Notes under the pieces: generated by a model
What the model was told of the DNA's origin: nothing
Databases searched by the model: none
Seen by the model: the letters and a program-made list of their open reading frames with translations, nothing else
DNA from: Nocardioides currus
Lineage (GTDB): Bacteria > Actinomycetota > Actinomycetes > Propionibacteriales > Nocardioidaceae
Direction: 5' to 3'
NCBI RefSeq assembly: GCF_003057875.1
Contig: NZ_PYXZ01000002.1
Coordinates: 434,254-498,253, forward strand
DNA length: 64,000 nucleotides
Translations under genes and position numbers: made by a program
Shown here: in pieces, positions 1 to 11,257 of the stretch
Layout: every line of letters begins with the position of its first letter
How positions within the stretch are numbered: the stretch's first letter is position 1

Positions 1-512
1 CCCGCGTCGTCGCCGTCGGCGCCGACCGTGACGACATCGAGGGCCTGGCCCGCGCCGAGCGCGCCGGGATCCCGACCTTCGTCCGCGAGCTCGGCCAGTT
101 CTCCTCGCGCGACGACTGGGACCGCGCGCTCGCCGACACCGTCGCCGGCTTCGAGCCCGACCTCGTCGTGCTCGCCGGCTTCATGAAGCTGGTCTCCGAG
201 GACTTCCTGGGCCGCGTCACCACGGTCAACACCCACCCCGCGCTGTGCCCGTCGTTCCCCGGCATGCACGGACCGGCCGACGCCCTGGCGTACGGCGTGA
301 AGGTCACCGGCGCCACGTTGTTCATCGTCGACGGGGGAGTCGACACCGGCCCGATCATCGCCCAGACCGTGGTCCCGGTGCTCGACGACGACAGCGTCGA
401 GACCCTGCACGAGCGGATCAAGGGCGCCGAGCGGCTGATGCTCGTCGACACGGTCGGCCTGATGGCTCGCGACGGCTGGGAGCTGGACGGTCGGCGCGTA
501 CGGCTAGGGTGA
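1..512 (+). CDS. purN: Phosphoribosylglycinamide formyltransferase PurN, 5' end outside window
   Basis: PurN transfers the formyl group of 10-formyl-THF to GAR, the third step of purine synthesis. The reading frame is open from base 3, giving 169 visible residues. The catalytic motif [12 protein letters not shown] starts at visible residue 76 (Asn76, His78, equivalent to N106/H108 of the E. coli enzyme) and the DGGVDTGP segment carries the catalytic Asp at visible residue 114 (D144 equivalent). By that alignment about 30 N-terminal residues, including the start codon, lie upstream of the window. The stop codon at 510-512 runs directly into the ZTP riboswitch that precedes purH, so the two genes probably share a transcript while purH translation is controlled separately. 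Confidence 0.95.
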   Translation, partial: RVVAVGADRDDIEGLARAERAGIPTFVRELGQFSSRDDWDRALADTVAGFEPDLVVLAGFMKLVSEDFLGRVTTVNTHPALCPSFPGMHGPADALAYGVKVTGATLFIVDGGVDTGPIIAQTVVPVLDDDSVETLHERIKGAERLMLVDTVGLMARDGWELDGRRVRLG

Positions 513-607
513 GACCACACGACTGGCGCAGGTGGGTGACCACCAGGGAGTGAAGCCAGGGAGCATCGAACGCCTGGGTGCTCCCCTCCGCATCGACTGT
601 GGGAGCA
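511..607 (+). promoter_or_regulatory. ZTP (pfl) riboswitch controlling purH
   Basis: Between the purN stop and the purH start the RNA shows the pfl/ZTP aptamer layout. A CAC/GTG closing helix (about 517-551) encloses ACTGGCG (522-528) and a GGTGGGTGACCACC hairpin followed by GGGAGTG. A second hairpin has arms GGGAGCA (559-565) and TGCTCCC (579-585) and carries the diagnostic loop CGCCTGGG (571-578), expected to form the pseudoknot. The 7-mer GGGAGCA recurs exactly at 601-607 as the purH Shine-Dalgarno. The 579-585 strand can therefore pair either with its aptamer partner or with the ribosome-binding site. Known ZTP riboswitches sense ZMP/ZTP, which accumulates when 10-formyl-THF is short and PurH stalls; ligand would be expected to free the Shine-Dalgarno and turn purH on. 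The switching model is inference. Confidence 0.85.
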
Positions 608-612
608 GCCCC

Positions 613-2190
613 GTGTCCGAACGTCTTCACGACCAGATCCCGATCAAGCGCGCGCTGGTCTCCGTCTACGACAAGACCGGGCTCGACGAGCTCGTCCGCG
701 GTCTCCACGACGCCGGTGTCGAGCTCGTCTCCACCGGCGGGTCGGCCGCCCTGATCGAGTCGCTCGGCCTGCCCGTGACCAAGGTCGAGGACCTCACCGG
801 CTTCCCCGAGTGCCTCGACGGCCGCGTCAAGACGCTGCACCCCCGCGTGCACGCGGGCATCCTGGCCGACCGCCGCCTCGACTCCCACGTCCAGCAGCTC
901 GCCGACCTCGGTGTCGAGCCGTTCGACCTGGTCGTCTCCAACCTCTACCCGTTCACCCGGACCGTCGCCTCCGGTGCCTCGCCCGACGAATGCGTCGAGC
1001 AGATCGACATCGGCGGACCCTCGATGGTCCGCGCGGCGGCCAAGAACCACCCGAGCGTCGCCATCGTCACGTCTCCCGAGCGGTACGCCGACGTCCTGGC
1101 CGCCGTCGCCGCCGGGGGCTTCACGCTGGCGGCCCGGAAGGCGCTGGCTGCCGAGGCGTTCGTGCACACCGCGACGTACGACGTGCACGTGGCGTCGTGG
1201 ATGGGCAACGTGCTCACCGACACCTCCGAGGGCACCGGGTTCCCGGCGTGGATGGGCGCGACGTGGGACAGGTCCGCGGTCCTGCGCTACGGCGAGAACC
1301 CGCACCAGAGCGCCGCCCTCTTCTCCAACGGCTTCCTCCCCGGCGGTCCCGGGCTCGCGCAGGCGACCCAGCACCACGGCAAGGAGATGTCCTACAACAA
1401 CTACGTCGACGCCGACGCGGCCCGCCGTGCGGCGTACGACTTCGACGAGCCGGCCGTGGCGATCATCAAGCACGCCAACCCGTGCGGCATCGCGATCGGC
1501 GCGGACGTCGCCGACGCCCACCGCAAGGCGCACGCCTGCGACCCGGTCTCGGCCTTCGGGGGCGTGATCGCCACCAACGTGCCCGTCTCCGTCGCGATGG
1601 CCGAGCAGGTCGCCGAGATCTTCACCGAGGTCGTCGTGGCACCGGGCTACGAGGACGGCGCGATCGAGGTGCTCGCGGCCAAGAAGAACATCCGGATCCT
1701 GGAGTGCGCGCCGCTCGCTCGCGGGGGCGGCGACATGCGCGCCATCTCGGGCGGCCTGCTGCTGCAGGGGCGAGACGTCATCGACGCGGACGGGGACGAC
1801 CCGTCCACCTGGACCCTGGCGACCGGCACCGCCGCCTCCGACGAGGTCCTCGCCGACCTCGCCTTCGCGTGGCGAGCGTGCCGCTCGGTCAAGTCCAACG
1901 CGATCCTGCTCGCCGCCGACGGCGCGTCGGTCGGCGTGGGGATGGGGCAGGTCAACCGGGTCGACTCCTGCCGCCTCGCGGTCGAGCGGGCCGGGGACCG
2001 GGCTGCCGGCTCGGTCGCCGCCTCCGACGCGTTCTTCCCCTTCGCCGACGGCGCCCAGGTGCTGATCGACGGCGGCGTGACCGCGATCGTGCAGCCCGGC
2101 GGGTCGGTGCGCGACAGCGAGGTGGTCGAGGCGGCGGAGAAGGCGGGCGTCACGATGTACTTCACCGGCACGAGGCACTTCTTCCACTGA
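613..2190 (+). CDS. purH: Bifunctional AICAR formyltransferase / IMP cyclohydrolase PurH
   Basis: PurH catalyses the last two steps of IMP synthesis: formylation of AICAR (ZMP) by 10-formyl-THF, then ring closure. The 525-aa length fits the family. The N-terminal cyclohydrolase domain starts [15 protein letters not shown] and carries [11 protein letters not shown] near residue 72. The C-terminal transformylase domain carries [10 protein letters not shown] (about residue 225) and KHANPCG (about 286-292) with the catalytic Lys-His pair. I chose GTG 613 because GGGAGCA at 601-607 gives a well spaced Shine-Dalgarno and homologues begin near here; an in-frame upstream start at 532 would lie inside the riboswitch. 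The stop overlaps the start of the following MFS gene by one base. Confidence 0.97.
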   Translation: MSERLHDQIPIKRALVSVYDKTGLDELVRGLHDAGVELVSTGGSAALIESLGLPVTKVEDLTGFPECLDGRVKTLHPRVHAGILADRRLDSHVQQLADLGVEPFDLVVSNLYPFTRTVASGASPDECVEQIDIGGPSMVRAAAKNHPSVAIVTSPERYADVLAAVAAGGFTLAARKALAAEAFVHTATYDVHVASWMGNVLTDTSEGTGFPAWMGATWDRSAVLRYGENPHQSAALFSNGFLPGGPGLAQATQHHGKEMSYNNYVDADAARRAAYDFDEPAVAIIKHANPCGIAIGADVADAHRKAHACDPVSAFGGVIATNVPVSVAMAEQVAEIFTEVVVAPGYEDGAIEVLAAKKNIRILECAPLARGGGDMRAISGGLLLQGRDVIDADGDDPSTWTLATGTAASDEVLADLAFAWRACRSVKSNAILLAADGASVGVGMGQVNRVDSCRLAVERAGDRAAGSVAASDAFFPFADGAQVLIDGGVTAIVQPGGSVRDSEVVEAAEKAGVTMYFTGTRHFFH

Positions 2191-3464
2191 TGCTGCGGTT
2201 CCTGCGGGGGATCGTCCCGCCGACGAAGCTCGAGCGCGACCTGGCGCTCCAGTCGGTGCTGTCCGCCTTCGCGACCGGGTCGTTCCTCACCGGGACGGCC
2301 GTCTTCTTCACCCAGATCGTCGGGCTGACCGGGTCGCAGATCGGCCTCGGCATGTCGGCGGCGGCCTTCGTCACCCTCGCGCTGTCGATCCCGCTCGGAC
2401 GGCTCACCGACCGGGTCGGGGCCAAGCGGCTGTGGATGATCAGCGCGTTCGTCGAGGCGCTGCTCTACCTCGCCTGGCCGCTCGCCGCCGGCTTCGTCTC
2501 CTTCGTCCTCCTGCTGGCCGTGCTGGCCTGCGTGGAGACCGCGGGGCGCTCGGCGCGCAACGTCTACCGGATCGAGGTCTTCCCGCGCGACAAGCGGGTC
2601 GCGGCGATGGCCTACCAGCGGGCTGCCCGCAACGTCGGCTACACGCTCGGAGCAGGTACGGCGGGGGTGGCCCTCGGCATCGGGACACGGGAGGCGATCA
2701 TCGCCGTACCCCTGGTCACCGCCGCCCTGCTCCTCGTCAACGCGGTGATGATCTCGTTCCTGCCGCCGATCCGGCGCACGGTCGAGGTCGCTGCCGGCCC
2801 CGACGTGCACGTCTCCCCGGCCGCCCTGCGCAACAGGGGCTTCCTGGCCCTGTCGGTCTGCAACGGCGTGCTGTCCTCCAACCAGGTGCTGCTCAACGTC
2901 GTCGTGCCGCTGTGGCTCGTCGAGCGCACCGACGCCCCGCAGACCCTGCTGGCGTGGCTGTTCGGCACCAACACGGTGCTGGCCGTGCTGCTCCAGGTGC
3001 GGGCCTCGCGAGGCGCCGACTCGGTCGACGGCTCGCTGCGCGCGGTGCGGTGGTCGGGGTGGGCGTTCGTGGCGTCGTGCCTGGTCCTCAGCGTCACCCA
3101 CGAGACGGTCGGCTGGGTCTCGATCGTGCTGATCTGGGTCGGACACATCACCATCACCGGCGCCGAGCTGTGGCAGTCGGCGTCCGACTGGGGATTCACC
3201 TCCGAGCTCTCCGACCCGAGCAGGATGGGGGACTACCAGGGCGTCTGGGGCCTCGGCTACCAGATCGAGCCCATCGTCTTCCCCGCCCTCTACACCTTCC
3301 TCGCCCTCACCTGGGGCGCTCCCGGCTGGGCGGTGATCGCTGCCATCGGCGTGGCCGCCGCGGTCGCGTCGCACCCGGCCGCTCGCGCGGCCGAGAGGTA
3401 CCTTGCCCGACACGGCGGGCCCGTTCCCGTGACCACCCCGACAAGCTCCCTGGAGACCACGTGA
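2190..3464 (+). CDS. Major facilitator superfamily transporter
   Basis: A 424-aa polytopic membrane protein with roughly twelve hydrophobic segments. The loop after the second segment reads [13 protein letters not shown], a good match to the MFS signature G-x-x-x-D-R-x-G-R-R/K between TM2 and TM3, and a related half-motif appears after residue 115. Its ATG overlaps the purH stop (TGATG) and its own stop overlaps the folD GTG (GTGA), so it is a translationally coupled member of the purine/folate operon. The substrate cannot be read from the sequence; the company of purH and folD makes a purine- or folate-related compound, or an unrelated drug, equally open. Confidence 0.85.
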   Translation: MLRFLRGIVPPTKLERDLALQSVLSAFATGSFLTGTAVFFTQIVGLTGSQIGLGMSAAAFVTLALSIPLGRLTDRVGAKRLWMISAFVEALLYLAWPLAAGFVSFVLLLAVLACVETAGRSARNVYRIEVFPRDKRVAAMAYQRAARNVGYTLGAGTAGVALGIGTREAIIAVPLVTAALLLVNAVMISFLPPIRRTVEVAAGPDVHVSPAALRNRGFLALSVCNGVLSSNQVLLNVVVPLWLVERTDAPQTLLAWLFGTNTVLAVLLQVRASRGADSVDGSLRAVRWSGWAFVASCLVLSVTHETVGWVSIVLIWVGHITITGAELWQSASDWGFTSELSDPSRMGDYQGVWGLGYQIEPIVFPALYTFLALTWGAPGWAVIAAIGVAAAVASHPAARAAERYLARHGGPVPVTTPTSSLETT

Positions 3465-4309
3465 CCGCACAGACCCTCGACGGCGCCGCCACCCTGCGCA
3501 CCATCAAGGCCGAGCTCGCCGAACGCGTCGCCGCGCTCACGGCCCGCGGGGTCACGCCCGGGCTCGGCACGGTGCTGGTCGGCGACGACCCCGGCTCGCA
3601 CTGGTACGTCGGGGCCAAGCACAAGGACTGCGCCGAGCTGGGCATCGCCTCGATCCGCCGCGACCTGCCGGCCACCGCGACCCAGGCCGAGGTCGAGGCC
3701 GTCATCGACGAGCTCAATGCCGACCCCGACTGCACCGGCTTCATCGTCCAGCAGCCGACCGGGCTCGACGAGTTCGCGCTGCTGTCCCGCGTCGACCCCG
3801 ACAAGGACGTCGACGGGCTGCACCCGACCAACCTCGGCAAGCTGGTGCTCGGCGAGGCCGGGCCGCTGCCCTGCACCCCGGTCGGCTCCATCGAGCTGCT
3901 GCGCCGCCACGGCGTGCAGATCGCCGGGGCCGAGGTGGTCGTGGTGGGACGTGGTCTCACCGTCGGCCGTCCGCTCGGGCTGCTGCTGACGCGCCGCTCG
4001 GAGAACGCCACGGTCACCCTGTGCCACACCGGCACAATCGACCTCGCGGCCCACGTGCGGCACGCCGACATCGTCGTCGCCGCGGCCGGGGTGCCCGGGA
4101 TCATCACCGGCGACATGGTCAAGCCCGGTGCGGCCGTGCTCGACGTGGGCGTCTCGCGGGTGGACGGCAAGGTCACCGGCGACGTCGCGCCCGACGTGTG
4201 GGACGTGGCGGGCTGGGTCTCGCCCAACCCCAAGGGTGTCGGTCCGATGACCCGCGCCATGCTGCTGAGCAATATCGTGGAGATCGCCGAACAGACCCAC
4301 CCCGCTTGA
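3461..4309 (+). CDS. folD: FolD: methylene-THF dehydrogenase / methenyl-THF cyclohydrolase
   Basis: FolD interconverts 5,10-methylene-THF and 10-formyl-THF in the cytosol and so supplies the formyl donor used by PurN and PurH at the start of the same operon. The 282-aa length is normal. Visible motifs are the active-site Tyr49 and Lys53 in [10 protein letters not shown], the [13 protein letters not shown] segment, and the Rossmann NADP-binding stretch [15 protein letters not shown]. The GTG at 3461 overlaps the upstream stop by 4 bp. The stop overlaps the downstream ATG by one base. Confidence 0.97.
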   Translation: MTAQTLDGAATLRTIKAELAERVAALTARGVTPGLGTVLVGDDPGSHWYVGAKHKDCAELGIASIRRDLPATATQAEVEAVIDELNADPDCTGFIVQQPTGLDEFALLSRVDPDKDVDGLHPTNLGKLVLGEAGPLPCTPVGSIELLRRHGVQIAGAEVVVVGRGLTVGRPLGLLLTRRSENATVTLCHTGTIDLAAHVRHADIVVAAAGVPGIITGDMVKPGAAVLDVGVSRVDGKVTGDVAPDVWDVAGWVSPNPKGVGPMTRAMLLSNIVEIAEQTHPA

Positions 4310-4761
4310 TGAGGGAGCCCGTGACCGACCCGCTCGAGCCGCCGCTCGACGACCGCGAGGGCCGCGACGTCCCCGAGGACGTCGAACCCGGCGAGCGCGA
4401 GATCGTCCCGCCTGAGAGCGTTCCGCCGATCTCGGCCGAGGACCTGGTCGACGGCGACCACCCCGAGGGCGAGCTCGAGGAGCGGCGCTATCCCTCCACG
4501 ATCGGCGGTGCGTTCTACCTCAGCGTCCTGCTGATCACGGCCATCGGGCTGGCGGTCGCGAGCCTGAGCGACTGGCGCGTCGGCATCCGCATCGTCGGCG
4601 GCGGGCTGCTCTTCGCCTCCGCCGTGCGCATGGTGCTCTCGCCCCGCGACGCCGGCATGCTCGCCGTACGCCACAAGGTGCTCGACGTCGCCCTGCTCGC
4701 CGGCCTCGGCGCGGCCCTGCTCGTGCTGGCCAGCTCGATCCCGGACCAGCCCGGGCTCTAG
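4309..4761 (+). CDS. DUF3017 family membrane protein
   Basis: A 150-aa protein with an acidic, proline-rich soluble N-terminus (about 60 residues, with many Asp/Glu) followed by three hydrophobic segments. It matches the actinobacterial DUF3017 family, which typically sits directly downstream of folD. No function is established. ATG 4309 overlaps the folD stop (TGATG). GTG 4321 is an alternative start four codons in, with GAGGGAG just upstream but spaced only 3-4 nt, so I prefer coupled initiation at 4309. It is the last gene before the strong palindrome at 4799-4838. Confidence 0.85.
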   Translation: MREPVTDPLEPPLDDREGRDVPEDVEPGEREIVPPESVPPISAEDLVDGDHPEGELEERRYPSTIGGAFYLSVLLITAIGLAVASLSDWRVGIRIVGGGLLFASAVRMVLSPRDAGMLAVRHKVLDVALLAGLGAALLVLASSIPDQPGL

Positions 4762-4798
4762 CCCTCCGTCAGCGCACGACCGGCAGCACATCCCGCAA

Positions 4799-4838
4799 CG
4801 CAACGGGCCCACGAGCAGCTGCTCGTGGGCCCGTTGCG
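4799..4838. terminator. Bidirectional terminator, 40-bp perfect palindrome
   Basis: Bases 4799-4838 form a perfect 20+20 bp palindrome with no unpaired loop bases in the DNA (arms 4799-4818 and 4819-4838, meeting at AGCAGCTGCT). It sits between the convergent DUF3017 gene (stop 4761) and mdh (stop 4853) and can fold identically on both strands. There is no U-tract, as is common for high-GC actinobacterial terminators. Confidence 0.85.
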
Positions 4839-4852
4839 GTGAGGCGTTCGGA

Positions 4853-5839
4853 TCAGATGAGACCCAGCTCGGTGACCGCGTCGCGCTCGTCGGCCAGCTC
4901 GGCCGTCGAGGCGTCGATGCGACCGCGGGAGAACTCGTCGATCTCGAGGCCCTGGACGATCTCCCAGTCGCCGTCCTTGGTGGTGACGGGGAAGGAGGAG
5001 ATGAGGCCCTCGGGGACGCCGTAGGAGCCGTCGGAGACGACCGCCATCGAGACCCAGTCGTCGGCGGGGGAGCCGAGCAGCCAGTCGCGGGCGGCGTCGA
5101 CGGTGGCCGACGCGGCCGAGGCGGCGCTGGACGATCCGCGGGCGTCGATGATCGCGGCGCCACGCTTGGCGACGGTCGGGATGAAGGTGTTCTCCAGCCA
5201 GTCCTGGTCGCCGACGGCCTCGGCGGCGTTCTGGCCGTTGACCTCGGCGTGGAAGAGGTCGGGGTACTGCGTGGCCGAGTGGTTGCCCCAGATCGTCATC
5301 TTCGTGATGTCGGTGACCTTCGCGCCGGTCTTGGCCGCGAGCTGCGAGATGGCGCGGTTGTGGTCGAGGCGGGTCAGCGCGGAGAAGCGCTCGGCCGGGA
5401 TGTCGGGGGCGTTCTTCGAGGCGATGAGCGCGTTGGTGTTGGCCGGGTTGCCGGTGACACCGATGCGGACGTCGTCGGCGGCGACGGCGTTGAGGGCCTT
5501 GCCCTGCGCGGTGAAGATCGCGCCGTTGGCCGAGAGCAGGTCGCCGCGCTCCATGCCGGGACCGCGCGGGCGCGCGCCGACGAGGAGGGCGAGGTTGACG
5601 CCGTCGAAGATCTTCTCCGGCTCGTGGCCGATCTCGATGCCCGCGAGGTGCGGAAACGCGCAGTCGTCGAGCTCCATGACGACGCCCTCGAGCGTCTTCA
5701 GCGCGGGCTCGATCTCCAGCAGCCGCAGCTCGATCGGGCGGTCGCCGAGCAGCGAGCCGCTGGCGAGGCGGAAGAGCAGGCTGTAGCCGATCTGACCGGC
5801 CGCGCCGGTGACGGCGACCTTCAAGGGAGTGGTGCTCAC
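4853..5839 (-). CDS. mdh: Malate dehydrogenase
   Basis: NAD-dependent oxidation of malate to oxaloacetate in the TCA cycle. At 328 aa it has the length of actinobacterial/cytosolic-type Mdh. The nucleotide-binding loop [10 protein letters not shown] is at residues 11-20. [16 protein letters not shown] at 88-102 holds the substrate-binding arginines on the mobile loop. Catalytic Asp159 sits in LTRLDHNRA and catalytic His187 in [15 protein letters not shown] at 5839 was chosen because CAGGAG (5846-5851) gives a Shine-Dalgarno about six bases away and the product starts just ahead of the Rossmann strand. The frame stays open further upstream but without family similarity. Confidence 0.97.
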   Translation of the reverse strand: MSTTPLKVAVTGAAGQIGYSLLFRLASGSLLGDRPIELRLLEIEPALKTLEGVVMELDDCAFPHLAGIEIGHEPEKIFDGVNLALLVGARPRGPGMERGDLLSANGAIFTAQGKALNAVAADDVRIGVTGNPANTNALIASKNAPDIPAERFSALTRLDHNRAISQLAAKTGAKVTDITKMTIWGNHSATQYPDLFHAEVNGQNAAEAVGDQDWLENTFIPTVAKRGAAIIDARGSSSAASAASATVDAARDWLLGSPADDWVSMAVVSDGSYGVPEGLISSFPVTTKDGDWEIVQGLEIDEFSRGRIDASTAELADERDAVTELGLI

Positions 5840-5927
5840 GAAGACTCCTGTAGGCGAAGTGGGTGGAGGTGGATCTGCCCGCGACGCTAGCAGCGGCGCT
5901 GCCGGTCGGACCCACGAGGGTGACTGG

Positions 5928-5933
5928 CATTCT
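5928..5933 (+). promoter_or_regulatory. Putative -10 element of a leaderless promoter for the lipoprotein gene
   Basis: CATTCT lies exactly six bases before ATG 5940 and no Shine-Dalgarno is present. The spacing would place the transcription start on the A of the start codon. No clear -35 is seen. Confidence 0.4.
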
Positions 5934-5939
5934 GCTCCC

Positions 5940-6632
5940 ATGCCACACCCCGCCCCGACGCCTCGGCGTCTCGTCCAGATCGCGGTCATCGGGCTCGTGG
6001 CGGCGACGGCGGGGTGCGGGGTGGGGGAGCCACGCTCGATCGATCCGGCCGGTGTCGATGGTCTCGAGATCCCGACGCCGACCCCCGAGCCGGCCGACTT
6101 CGTGCGCCGCGTCGACAACCCCTGGTTCCCTCTCCCCGCCGACGGGGAGTGGGTCTACGAGGCCGAGGACGGCCCCTCCGTCACGGTCCGGGTGACGGGC
6201 AGCGACCTGATCGCCGGCGTGAGCACGACCGAGGTCTCGACCACGGTGCAGCGCGCCCGGCGCGCGGTGACGAGCGTCGACTACTACGCCCAGGACCGTC
6301 GCGGCAACGTCTGGTCGTTCGGGTCGGACGACTGGCGTGCGGGCGTCGACGGCGCCCAGGCCGGGCTGGTGATGCCGGCGACGCCGCGGGTGGGGGACGG
6401 CTTCGTCGAGGAGTACGCCGCCGGCCTCGCCGAGGACCGCAGCGAGGTCCTCGACGTGGCGGCCACGGCGTCCGGACCGGCCGGCTCGTGGACCGACCTC
6501 GTCGAGATCGCGGGGACGAGCGCGCTCGACCCCGCGGCCAGCGACCTCCGCTACTACGCGCCCGGCATCGGCCTGGTGCGCACCGAGTCGGCCACCGGCG
6601 TCAGCTCGCTGGCGTCCTCGACCCTGGGTTGA
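5940..6632 (+). CDS. Predicted secreted lipoprotein of unknown function
   Basis: 230 aa. The N-terminus has a basic region (PRR at 8-10), a hydrophobic stretch and the lipobox ATAGC near residue 25, so it should be exported and lipid-anchored. The remainder is a soluble domain rich in short beta-like segments ([41 protein letters not shown]) ending in [13 protein letters not shown]. This YYAPGIGLV ending is typical of a widespread family of uncharacterised exported beta-rich proteins. It diverges from mdh and converges on the aquaporin gene, whose stop is 3 bp away. I do not recognise a specific function. Confidence 0.75.
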   Translation: MPHPAPTPRRLVQIAVIGLVAATAGCGVGEPRSIDPAGVDGLEIPTPTPEPADFVRRVDNPWFPLPADGEWVYEAEDGPSVTVRVTGSDLIAGVSTTEVSTTVQRARRAVTSVDYYAQDRRGNVWSFGSDDWRAGVDGAQAGLVMPATPRVGDGFVEEYAAGLAEDRSEVLDVAATASGPAGSWTDLVEIAGTSALDPAASDLRYYAPGIGLVRTESATGVSSLASSTLG

Positions 6633-6635
6633 GCC

Positions 6636-7745
6636 TCAGTCGGGGCGACGCACCTGGGTGCGGCCGTCCTCGCCGTCGTCCTCGATGGGCTGGCCCCACT
6701 GCTGGGCGGGCGGCTGCTGCTGGGCGGGCGGGGCGTAGGGGTCGGCCGCGGGCTGGCCCCACTGCTGCGGCGGCGCCTGCTGGGGTGCCTGCTGCGGCGC
6801 GGGCTGCGCGGGCGGCTGGGCCTGCGGCTGTCCCCACTGCTGGGCGGGCGGCTGCTGCTGGGCGGGCGGGGCGTAGGGGTCGGCGGCCGGCTGGCCCCAC
6901 CCCTGCTGCGGGGCGGGCGCCTGCCACTGCTGCTGGCCCTGGTTCCACTGCTGCTCGTAGTTGGCCGGGGCGGCGTAGCTGCGCTGCTGGCGGCCGCCGC
7001 CGAAGCTGAGGCCGGAGCCGGCGACCGGCTCGGCGCCGTGGCCGAAGACGAGCGGGTAGGTGAGACCGGCGATCGCGGCCCCCACCAGCGGGGCGACGAT
7101 GAACAGCCACAGCTGGATGATCGCGTCCGTCCCGCCGAAGACGCCGACGCCGATCGAGCGAGCGGGGTTGACCGAGGTGCCGGTGGCGCCCATCGAGGCG
7201 AAGTGGATCATCGCGAGCGCCAGGCCGATCGCGAGCGGGCCCATGACGGCCTGGAACTCGTTGCGCTGGTCGGTGACCGCGAGGATCACGAACAGGAAGA
7301 CCATCGTCATCAGGGCCTCGAGCACGAAGGCCGCCCACATCGCGTAGCCCGAGCCCTCGGAGCCGAAGGCGTTGGCGCCGATGCCGCCCTCGGCGGTGTA
7401 GCCGTCGAAGCCGTGCATCAGGCCGAAGAGGGCGGCGCCGGCGACGAGCCCGCCGAGGAGCTGCGCGCCGATGTAGACGGGCGCCGAGCTCCACGGGAGG
7501 CGGCCGCCGAGGATGGCGCCGAGGGTGACGGCCGGGTTGAAGTGACCTCCGGAGATGCGCCCGACGGCGTACGCCATGACGACCACGGTGAGTCCGAACG
7601 AGAGGCCGGTGGCGATGTAGTTGCCACCGCTCATCAGGGCGGCCCCGACGCCGAAGAACACCAGCACGAAGGTGCCGAGCACCTCGGCCGCGAACTTCTG
7701 CCCGGTCGTGGACGTCTCGTCGGTGCTGCTGGTTGCCTCTGTCAT
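6636..7745 (-). CDS. Aquaporin Z-type water channel with long Q/P/W-rich C-terminal tail
   Basis: A 369-aa membrane channel of the MIP family. Residues 15-235 contain six transmembrane segments and the two NPA boxes (HFNPAVT at 68-74 and SVNPARS at 191-197). The aromatic/arginine filter positions read Phe50, His181, Thr190 and Arg196, the water-selective AqpZ set, so I favour water over glycerol. Residues 250-369 form a low-complexity tail with repeated QQWGQP and DPYAPPAQQQPPAQ units, absent from classical AqpZ and presumably cytoplasmic. ATG 7745 has AGGAAGG upstream (7754-7760). The gene diverges from icd and converges on the lipoprotein gene. Confidence 0.92.
   Translation of the reverse strand: MTEATSSTDETSTTGQKFAAEVLGTFVLVFFGVGAALMSGGNYIATGLSFGLTVVVMAYAVGRISGGHFNPAVTLGAILGGRLPWSSAPVYIGAQLLGGLVAGAALFGLMHGFDGYTAEGGIGANAFGSEGSGYAMWAAFVLEALMTMVFLFVILAVTDQRNEFQAVMGPLAIGLALAMIHFASMGATGTSVNPARSIGVGVFGGTDAIIQLWLFIVAPLVGAAIAGLTYPLVFGHGAEPVAGSGLSFGGGRQQRSYAAPANYEQQWNQGQQQWQAPAPQQGWGQPAADPYAPPAQQQPPAQQWGQPQAQPPAQPAPQQAPQQAPPQQWGQPAADPYAPPAQQQPPAQQWGQPIEDDGEDGRTQVRRPD
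6694..6900. repeat. In-frame 69-bp direct repeat in the aquaporin tail
   Basis: Two near-identical copies, about 6694-6762 and 6832-6900, offset by 138 bp (46 codons). They encode the repeated segment with QQWGQP, AADPYAPPA and QQQPPA. The few differences lie at the edges, suggesting recent duplication or ongoing slippage within the tail. Confidence 0.8.
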
Positions 7746-7850
7746 CAAGCGCTGCCTTCCTGGTGTCGAGCGCCCACCCCCGTGGACCACGGGCACTCTA
7801 GCGAGGCGGGGAGCACGGGTGCGAGGCTAGACGCGCACCTCGTCAGGTAT

Positions 7851-7869
7851 CTTGACATCAAGTTAGTTT
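7851..7869 (+). promoter_or_regulatory. Candidate operator and -10 element upstream of icd
   Basis: CTTGA-N2-TCAAG (7851-7862) is a perfect inverted repeat immediately followed by TAGTTT (7864-7869), a plausible -10. A transcription start near 7876 would leave a leader of about 34 nt containing the AGGAG at 7893-7897. An operator between -35 and -10 suits a repressor. TTGACA at 7852-7857 could alternatively be a -35 in its own right. Confidence 0.4.
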
Positions 7870-7894
7870 TCTCGTGTCGAACACATCGTCCTAG

Positions 7895-10511
<2,617 letters not shown>

Positions 10512-10512
<1 letters not shown>

Positions 10513-11195
10513 TGCTGCCACCGCAGTCACGCTGGGTCGGGCTCGTCGGCATCGCGATCGGCAACGCGCTGCCGCTCCACCTCGTGTGGACCGGGCAGCT
10601 GCAGATCCCCGACCTCGTGCTCGTCTACTTCCTCGAGCTCGTGCTGTCCTACGCCGTGATGTTCGCCTCGCGGCCGGACCGTCGCTGGCCCGTCCAGGAG
10701 ACCGGCGACCAGTGGAGGACCGTCGCCGCCATGCTGCTCGGTGCGCTGGTCCTCGGGCCCGTGCTGGCCATCCACACGTTCGGCCCGGTGACCTGGGACA
10801 CCACGACCCTGTGGGTCGTCGGCGTCGCGCTGGCGAGCTCGGTCGTCGGCTACGCCGCGTCGATCTGGCGCAAGGGCGAGCGATGGCGCGAGGGCGCGTT
10901 CGGTTCCTTCGCGTGGCGCTTCGTGCTGATGGTCGTCGCCCTGATGGCCTCGAGCGCCGGGAGGTCGTACGACCGCCTGCTCGACGCCGGCTGGGAGCCG
11001 CACCACCTCGGCAACGGGTGGGCACTGCCGGCCGGCGAGCTGCTCACCCGGCTCGCGCTGGCCCTCGAGCTCTCGCCGGTGGTCGTCGCGGCCGGGATCC
11101 TGTGCTCCTACCGCCTCGTCAGCGAGGTGCTGCACGAGGTCGCCGACATCTTCGGGGACGAGGCGGTCGCCGTCGGCACGCACGTCCGGGAGTGA
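10512..11195 (+). CDS. Polytopic membrane protein, possibly DUF6498-like
   Basis: 227 aa with about six hydrophobic segments. The motif LVLVYFLELVLSYAVMF near residues 36-52 resembles the helix typical of DUF6498 membrane proteins, but this is from memory of the pattern and is tentative. ATG 10512 overlaps the preceding stop (TGATG). The C-terminus (VLHEVADIFGDEAV) is soluble. No function can be assigned; the co-transcription with icd may be positional only. Confidence 0.6.
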
Positions 11196-11219
11196 CCCTG
11201 GGACGCGTGCCTCGGGGAA

Positions 11220-11248
11220 TTGGACGAGGTCCGCGCGCCTTGGACAAT
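11220..11248 (+). promoter_or_regulatory. Sigma70-type promoter of the DHA1 MFS gene
   Basis: TTGGAC (11220-11225) and GACAAT (11243-11248) are separated by exactly 17 bp. The expected start of transcription (about 11255-11258) coincides with the ATG at 11258, and there is no Shine-Dalgarno, so the mRNA is probably leaderless or nearly so. Confidence 0.55.
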
Positions 11249-11257
11249 GAAATGCCT

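Noticed and set aside
532..612. Upstream in-frame start for purH at 532
   Set aside because: The extra 27 codons are riboswitch sequence, are not conserved in PurH and lack a Shine-Dalgarno.
418..2187. 589-codon minus-strand frame antisense to purN/purH
   Set aside because: A high-GC shadow frame rich in Arg, Gly, Val and Asp; purH is intact on the other strand with all motifs.
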